A DNA stretch of 18,004 nucleotides, taken from contig CAYJPN010000055.1 in NCBI GenBank assembly GCA_964372115.1, positions 1-18,004 on the forward strand, given 5' to 3'. Numbering within the stretch: the stretch's first letter is position 1; each line of letters begins with the position of its first letter. Origin of the DNA: CG2-30-36-16 sp964372115 (GTDB lineage: Bacteria > Bacteroidota > Ignavibacteria > Ignavibacteriales > Ignavibacteriaceae). Shown here piece by piece: positions 13,971 to 18,004 of this stretch. Under the pieces are notes generated by a model. That model worked only from the letters and a program-made list of their open reading frames with translations. It ran no database searches and was not told the origin of the DNA. The translations under genes and the position numbers were made by a program.

Positions 13971-14624
13971 TTAGAGTATGTCTTTATTGTCGATCGCAAA
14001 TTTGATCAAACCGTTGCTTCCGCTTATTCCAAGCTTCATAGAGATATTTGTGCGGTGATTGCCGGCGGTGCGTGGGCTGATATTCAGAATTTCAGCAATT
14101 TCTTTATTTGTTTTCCAATCGGAAATAAGTTTTAAAACTTCTCTTTCCGAACGAGTAAGCGAATCAATCTCCGCAACAATCATTTTAAATTTATCGCTGT
14201 CTCTTTTATTGGAATAAATAATATTAGAGATACCTTTACTTACAAATTGTTTTCCATTATAAACCAAATTGATTGCATTCACGATATCGATCAACGCGTC
14301 GTTCTTTAAAATATATCCTTTAGCTCCCTTTGAAATAGAGGAATAAAAATAATTTGCATTCTTAAACATGGTTAACAGAATAACTTTTGTCAGAAGGTTT
14401 CGTTCGATTATCTCATCGAGTACTTGCAGTCCGGTTTTCTCTGGCATTCTAATGTCAAGAATGGCAATATCGGGATTGAGTTTTTCAATCAATTCAAGCG
14501 CGGTATTTCCTTCCTCGGCTTCGGCAACAATTTTAAACGATTTCTCCGATTCAATAATCTGTTTGAGTCCGGATCTGAAAACCGGATGATCATCGGCAAT
14601 AACTATTTCTATTTGCCTAATCAT
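13971..14624 (-). CDS. NarL/FixJ-family response regulator
   Basis: A 217-aa two-domain regulator. The receiver covers about 5-122 with D11-D12 in the acidic pocket, phospho-acceptor D57 (IAILDIRMPEKTG), T85 and K107. The LuxR/GerE HTH covers about 154-210 (LTRSEREVLKLISDWKTNKE, NISPRTAGNHRTNI). The usual RTVETH recognition start is RTAGNH here, a mild departure. The ATG is 4 nt after the histidine kinase stop and has no Shine-Dalgarno, so translation is probably coupled. It is almost certainly the phosphorylation partner of the kinase encoded upstream. Targets are unknown; the T9SS gene at 10104 in the same gene string is a candidate. Confidence 0.92.
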   Translation of the reverse strand: MIRQIEIVIADDHPVFRSGLKQIIESEKSFKIVAEAEEGNTALELIEKLNPDIAILDIRMPEKTGLQVLDEIIERNLLTKVILLTMFKNANYFYSSISKGAKGYILKNDALIDIVNAINLVYNGKQFVSKGISNIIYSNKRDSDKFKMIVAEIDSLTRSEREVLKLISDWKTNKEIAEILNISPRTAGNHRTNISMKLGISGSNGLIKFAIDNKDIL

Positions 14625-14628
14625 GTTT

Positions 14629-17600
14629 TTAATTGTTAAGTTTAATTACGATTTTTACGGAAGTACCATGGTTAATTTTAGAATCGATCATAACTTCACC
14701 GTTAATAAGCTGAGCCCTTTCGTGCATACTTGTAATTCCAAAATGAGGACGTTCGGGCTGTTCGGAATCCACTGACCCGTGATTGTATCCTTTTCCGTCA
14801 TCTATTATTTCACAAATAATTTTATCCGTTTGATTGATGATATCGACCGACGCATTAACTGCTTGAGAATGTTTGATTATATTGTTAACTGCTTCTTGAA
14901 TAATCCTAAAAAGATTTATTTCATGTTCCTTATTCAGTTTGTTATCGATGTTTTCTATATTCATGGAAAAATTAATTCTCGTTGAATCTGAAATCCTTTC
15001 CATCATCGATTCTACTGCAAGTGTAAGTCCAAGCTGCGCTAGTTCCTGCGGATGAAGATTATGAGAAATGTTGCTTATTTGATCACTTAATTTATCCAAT
15101 GATACCGAAGCGCAATTAAAATATTCCATTGATTTTTCCAACCCGGGTGAACAAAGTCCCATTTTTAATTTATTATTGGCAATGATAACCGCCTGCCCGA
15201 TATCATCATGCAGTTCGCCGGCTATTCTTTCTCTTTCTTCCTCCTGCTTGTCGATAAGAACTTTAGAAAATTCAATTTGTCGGTTTCTTTCATTCTCAAG
15301 ATTTCTAACGCGTTTACGATAAGCCAAAAGAATTATCACACCAATGATAAAATATGATGCCGTTCTAAACCACCATGTCTGCCAATACGGCGGAGAAATT
15401 GATATACTTAAAGTGTGGTAATTTTCGTTCCAGATTCCGTCGTTGTTGGCGGATTTATATTTGAATAAATAATTACCCGGATTCAATCCCGTCAAAGAAA
15501 CAAAACGTCTTTTCGCGTCAATGTAATTCCAGTTTGTATCGAGCCCCTCTAATTTATACGCAAACATATTCAGTTGAGGATAGGAGAAATTGAATGAAGT
15601 GAGCTCGAAAGAAAAAACATTATCTTTATAACTCAAATCCAAATGATCTGTAAACATAATAGATTTATCGAGACTGGTTTCCTTATTAAATTTTAAGAAC
15701 TTCACAATAGTAAAATCCGGAATGTAGGAATTATGACCTATGCTCTCCGGTTTGAAATAGGTAATTCCTTTAATCCCGCCGAAAAAAATCATTCCATTTT
15801 TGTTTTTGAAGTGAGCAGCAAAATTGAATTCATTATTCTGCAAACCATATGATGCCTCGAAATTTTCGAAAGTGTTTTGCGAAGGATCGAACTTTGAAAT
15901 CCCATAATTGGAACTCATCCAATACATTCCGCTCTTATCCTGATAGACCGCATAAATACAATCGTCTTTAAGTCCGTTTTCCCTGGTGTAGCATGTTAAT
16001 GTTTTCCGATCAGGATTATATTTGTTTAAACCCGCAGAAGTACCAATCCATATGTTTCTGTGTTCATCTTCGTTAATGAACAAAATTGAATTACTCGTGA
16101 GCGAAATTTCATCAACAGGATTGTTCTGCAATTTAAAGTAATTTTTTGTGGATGGATTCAACACAATAATTCCGTTGTTTATTGTCCCAATCCAAATTTT
16201 TCCCTCATAATCTTCAAATAAACATGTGTATTCTGTACTGCTTATTTCACCAAGGTTATTGTCTGTAAATTCAAATCGTTCGGGTTTTATTTTATTATTC
16301 GTAAATTTTAGTATTTCCGAATTGGTTGCTACCCAAACATTATTATGGCTATCGTCTAATATATCCGTAAACTTGTCCCCCCTAATTAAACCTTTGTATT
16401 CCGGCATCAAATCAATCCTAACGGAATTGTTTTTTATTTTATTGTATTTGAACAGACCATTAAATTCCGTTCCAATCCAGAGTATATTTTTATTAAGGGG
16501 ATCAATGTTAATTGAATAAATATTTTTATGATCTAGAACTTCTATATTCTCGACAGTCATATTTTCAGGTGATATACCAGAATAATTCGATTGAAACTTA
16601 CGGATAACATTAAGACTGCTATATCCTCCGATCCATAAATCACCATCAGTATCTTCGTAAATAGCCCTAACACTTCTAATTTTAAGTCTTTTTTCCTTCC
16701 CGGGATCGTATAGAATACTTTTGAAATTTTTCCTTTGCGGAACAAGTTTATAAAGACCAAAACCACTGGTTCCAAGCCATAGAACTCCGTCCCTTGTTTT
16801 TGTGAAAGAATTAATAAAAAAAGAATGAGGGTAATTAAATCTATGGTCGATCAAATCGGTATTGTGCGTTTTATCCAAATCAATTATGCTAATATCGGTA
16901 TCGTTTATGATAAATAGAGTGCTGTCCGAAGATTGCGAAAAAAAATTATTGATTGAATGAACAAGACCAGAACTACGAAGGTTGTAAAGCTTCATATTGG
17001 ATTTTTCAATCTTCAAAAATACATTCCACGAACCAGTGATGAATACATTCCCTTTTCCATCATCATAAATAGATTTAACAACTTGGTTTGGTATAAAATC
17101 GGGATAATTAGCCGAACTGAAATGAACAAATTTATTTCCGGTAGGGCTGAAATAACTTAAACCGTCTGTGTTATAACCTAACCATATCCCTTCCTCCTTA
17201 TCTGGATAAACAAGCATAACATTATTATGCAGGAGACTACGCGTATTTTTTTTGGAATGGTAATATCTTGAAAATATTTTCGATAGAGGATTCAGGAGAT
17301 TAAGTCCATCAGCAGTTCCTATCCATATTTTATGGTTTACGTCTTCACAGACAGAATTAACAGTGTTATTGCTAAGTGAAAGTGAGTCGTTAGATATGTT
17401 AGTGAAGTTAGTAAATTTAGCTAAAACGGGATCATATTGGCTTAAACCATTTCCGGTTCCGAACCAAAGAATTCCTTTACTATCCTCAAAAATACAATTG
17501 ACATAATTACCAATTATTGAATTCGAATCGCGTCTGCTATGGCGAAAAATCTCTACGTTATAACCATCATATCTGTTCAGTCCGTTCTTTGTAGCGATCC

Positions 17601-17790
17601 ACAGAAATCCGGTTTTATCCTGGTGAAGGTCATTAATAAAATTCTGGGACAGTTCGTTTTCACTGTCGAACTTTACAAAAGAATATTCGTTGACGTGTTG
17701 TGGGAAAGTCAGTTCTGGAAAGACTAAATATAAAATAAACAGCAATAGACTGTAAAAACGACAATATATATAATGTGTAAAACCATTCAT
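14629..17790 (-). CDS. Propeller-domain sensor histidine kinase (Reg_prop, Y_Y_Y, HisKA_3, HATPase)
   Basis: A 1053-aa membrane kinase of the 'two-component regulator propeller' type. After a signal segment (about 1-30), residues about 33-700 hold many Reg_prop repeats (GFLWIATKNGLNRYDG, GILWFGTGNGLSQYDP) expected to form two seven-bladed periplasmic propellers. A Y_Y_Y domain follows (about 720-800, FAYKLEGLDTNWNY), then one membrane helix (about 807-826). The kinase region has a HisKA_3 H-box (ERIAGELHDDIGQ, His about 861), an N-box (EAVNNIIKH, about 967), and G motifs DDGKGYN and FGITSMHERAQLI. Unlike the hybrid regulators of gut Bacteroides, it has no fused receiver or AraC domain; these functions lie in separate downstream genes. 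The ligand could be a glycan, as in related systems, but this is not shown. No Shine-Dalgarno is visible. Confidence 0.93.
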   Translation of the reverse strand: MNGFTHYIYCRFYSLLLFILYLVFPELTFPQHVNEYSFVKFDSENELSQNFINDLHQDKTGFLWIATKNGLNRYDGYNVEIFRHSRRDSNSIIGNYVNCIFEDSKGILWFGTGNGLSQYDPVLAKFTNFTNISNDSLSLSNNTVNSVCEDVNHKIWIGTADGLNLLNPLSKIFSRYYHSKKNTRSLLHNNVMLVYPDKEEGIWLGYNTDGLSYFSPTGNKFVHFSSANYPDFIPNQVVKSIYDDGKGNVFITGSWNVFLKIEKSNMKLYNLRSSGLVHSINNFFSQSSDSTLFIINDTDISIIDLDKTHNTDLIDHRFNYPHSFFINSFTKTRDGVLWLGTSGFGLYKLVPQRKNFKSILYDPGKEKRLKIRSVRAIYEDTDGDLWIGGYSSLNVIRKFQSNYSGISPENMTVENIEVLDHKNIYSINIDPLNKNILWIGTEFNGLFKYNKIKNNSVRIDLMPEYKGLIRGDKFTDILDDSHNNVWVATNSEILKFTNNKIKPERFEFTDNNLGEISSTEYTCLFEDYEGKIWIGTINNGIIVLNPSTKNYFKLQNNPVDEISLTSNSILFINEDEHRNIWIGTSAGLNKYNPDRKTLTCYTRENGLKDDCIYAVYQDKSGMYWMSSNYGISKFDPSQNTFENFEASYGLQNNEFNFAAHFKNKNGMIFFGGIKGITYFKPESIGHNSYIPDFTIVKFLKFNKETSLDKSIMFTDHLDLSYKDNVFSFELTSFNFSYPQLNMFAYKLEGLDTNWNYIDAKRRFVSLTGLNPGNYLFKYKSANNDGIWNENYHTLSISISPPYWQTWWFRTASYFIIGVIILLAYRKRVRNLENERNRQIEFSKVLIDKQEEERERIAGELHDDIGQAVIIANNKLKMGLCSPGLEKSMEYFNCASVSLDKLSDQISNISHNLHPQELAQLGLTLAVESMMERISDSTRINFSMNIENIDNKLNKEHEINLFRIIQEAVNNIIKHSQAVNASVDIINQTDKIICEIIDDGKGYNHGSVDSEQPERPHFGITSMHERAQLINGEVMIDSKINHGTSVKIVIKLNN

Positions 17791-17820
17791 CTATTTGCTA
17801 ACAATTGGATAACTATTGGA

Positions 17821-17849
17821 AATATATGAAAAATGATTCAAAAAGTGAA
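17821..17849 (-). promoter_or_regulatory. Possible promoter of the histidine kinase operon
   Basis: On the minus strand, TTCACT (17849-17844), a 17-nt spacer and TATATT (17826-17821) lie 31 nt upstream of the ATG at 17790. The -10 is good and the -35 is 4/6 to consensus. Found by eye. Confidence 0.4.
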
Positions 17850-17913
17850 AGGATAAATCTTATTCATTTTCAAGTTTACATTTTAAGGGGACGCACTAAA
17901 GCAGCGGATTACT

Positions 17914-17983
17914 TAGTCAGCCCTTAAAAATCCAAATTTCTTTTTGTAAGTAGTCAACCCTTAAAAACCCAAATTTCTTTTTG
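17914..17983 (+). repeat. Two tandem 33-nt repeats; core also inverted at 33-49
   Basis: 17914-17946 and 17951-17983 match over 33 nt with two differences (G/A at the seventh position and T/C at the eighteenth) and a 37-nt period. The first copy's core TAGTCAGCCCTTAAAAA (17914-17930) is an exact inverted copy of 33-49. A 9-nt inverted repeat (TTTTAAGGG at 17881-17889 with 17921-17929) frames the segment just upstream. The rest of 17850-18004 shows no gene. Confidence 0.65.
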
Positions 17984-18004
17984 AGAGTAAAAAAACTGAT
18001 TACA

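Overview
The window looks like a chromosome segment from an Ignavibacteria-like member of the Bacteroidota/Chlorobi assemblage. The main reason is that three predicted secreted proteins (4186-5442, 5727-8373, 10104-13427) end in a type A type IX secretion (T9SS) sorting domain with the QNYPNPFNP signature. That signature is common in Ignavibacteria and relatives, as are AT-rich spacers and large propeller histidine kinases. This assignment rests on motif recognition and no database search was run.

Left edge (1-700): part of an IS3-type insertion sequence (orfA complete, the next ORF off the window), then about 270 nt without a convincing gene, then the 3' half of a tRNA-Arg(ACG) gene (649-693) with no 5' half. 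This looks like the att duplicate left by an integrated element lying to the left. The resident chromosome would then begin near 700.

879-3680 (minus strand): a two-gene unit with its own sigma70-like promoter. A half-length TauE/SafE transporter precedes a secreted YncE-type beta-propeller fused to an alkaline-phosphatase-superfamily phosphoesterase. Upstream is a gene-poor gap with a 53-codon coding-like remnant.

4186-8373 (minus strand): two T9SS cargo genes. The first is intact, with promoter, Shine-Dalgarno and terminator. The second carries seven ~45-residue repeats, an FN3-like domain, a LamG domain and a sorting domain. It is broken by a one-base frameshift at 6391-6396.

8374-10044: a divergent spacer with inverted repeats and a perfect 8-bp-arm palindrome, then a plus-strand membrane-anchored sensor with a C-terminal LuxR-type HTH. 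This resembles a one-component regulator.

10104-17790 (minus strand): a regulatory cluster ending in a cargo gene. In transcription order it holds a 1053-aa propeller histidine kinase, a NarL/FixJ response regulator 4 nt downstream, a receiver-only protein, and a large LamG/FG-GAP/T9SS protein. Sensors and cell-surface cargo alternate, which suggests (inference) that the regulators control the surface proteins.

The most unusual signal is that two paralogous cargo genes carry different short repeats, one palindromic and one a heptamer tandem array. Both sit in frame at the same linker of their C-terminal FN3-like domains. The last ~70 nt hold a tandem repeat whose 17-nt core recurs inverted beside the insertion sequence at the left edge.
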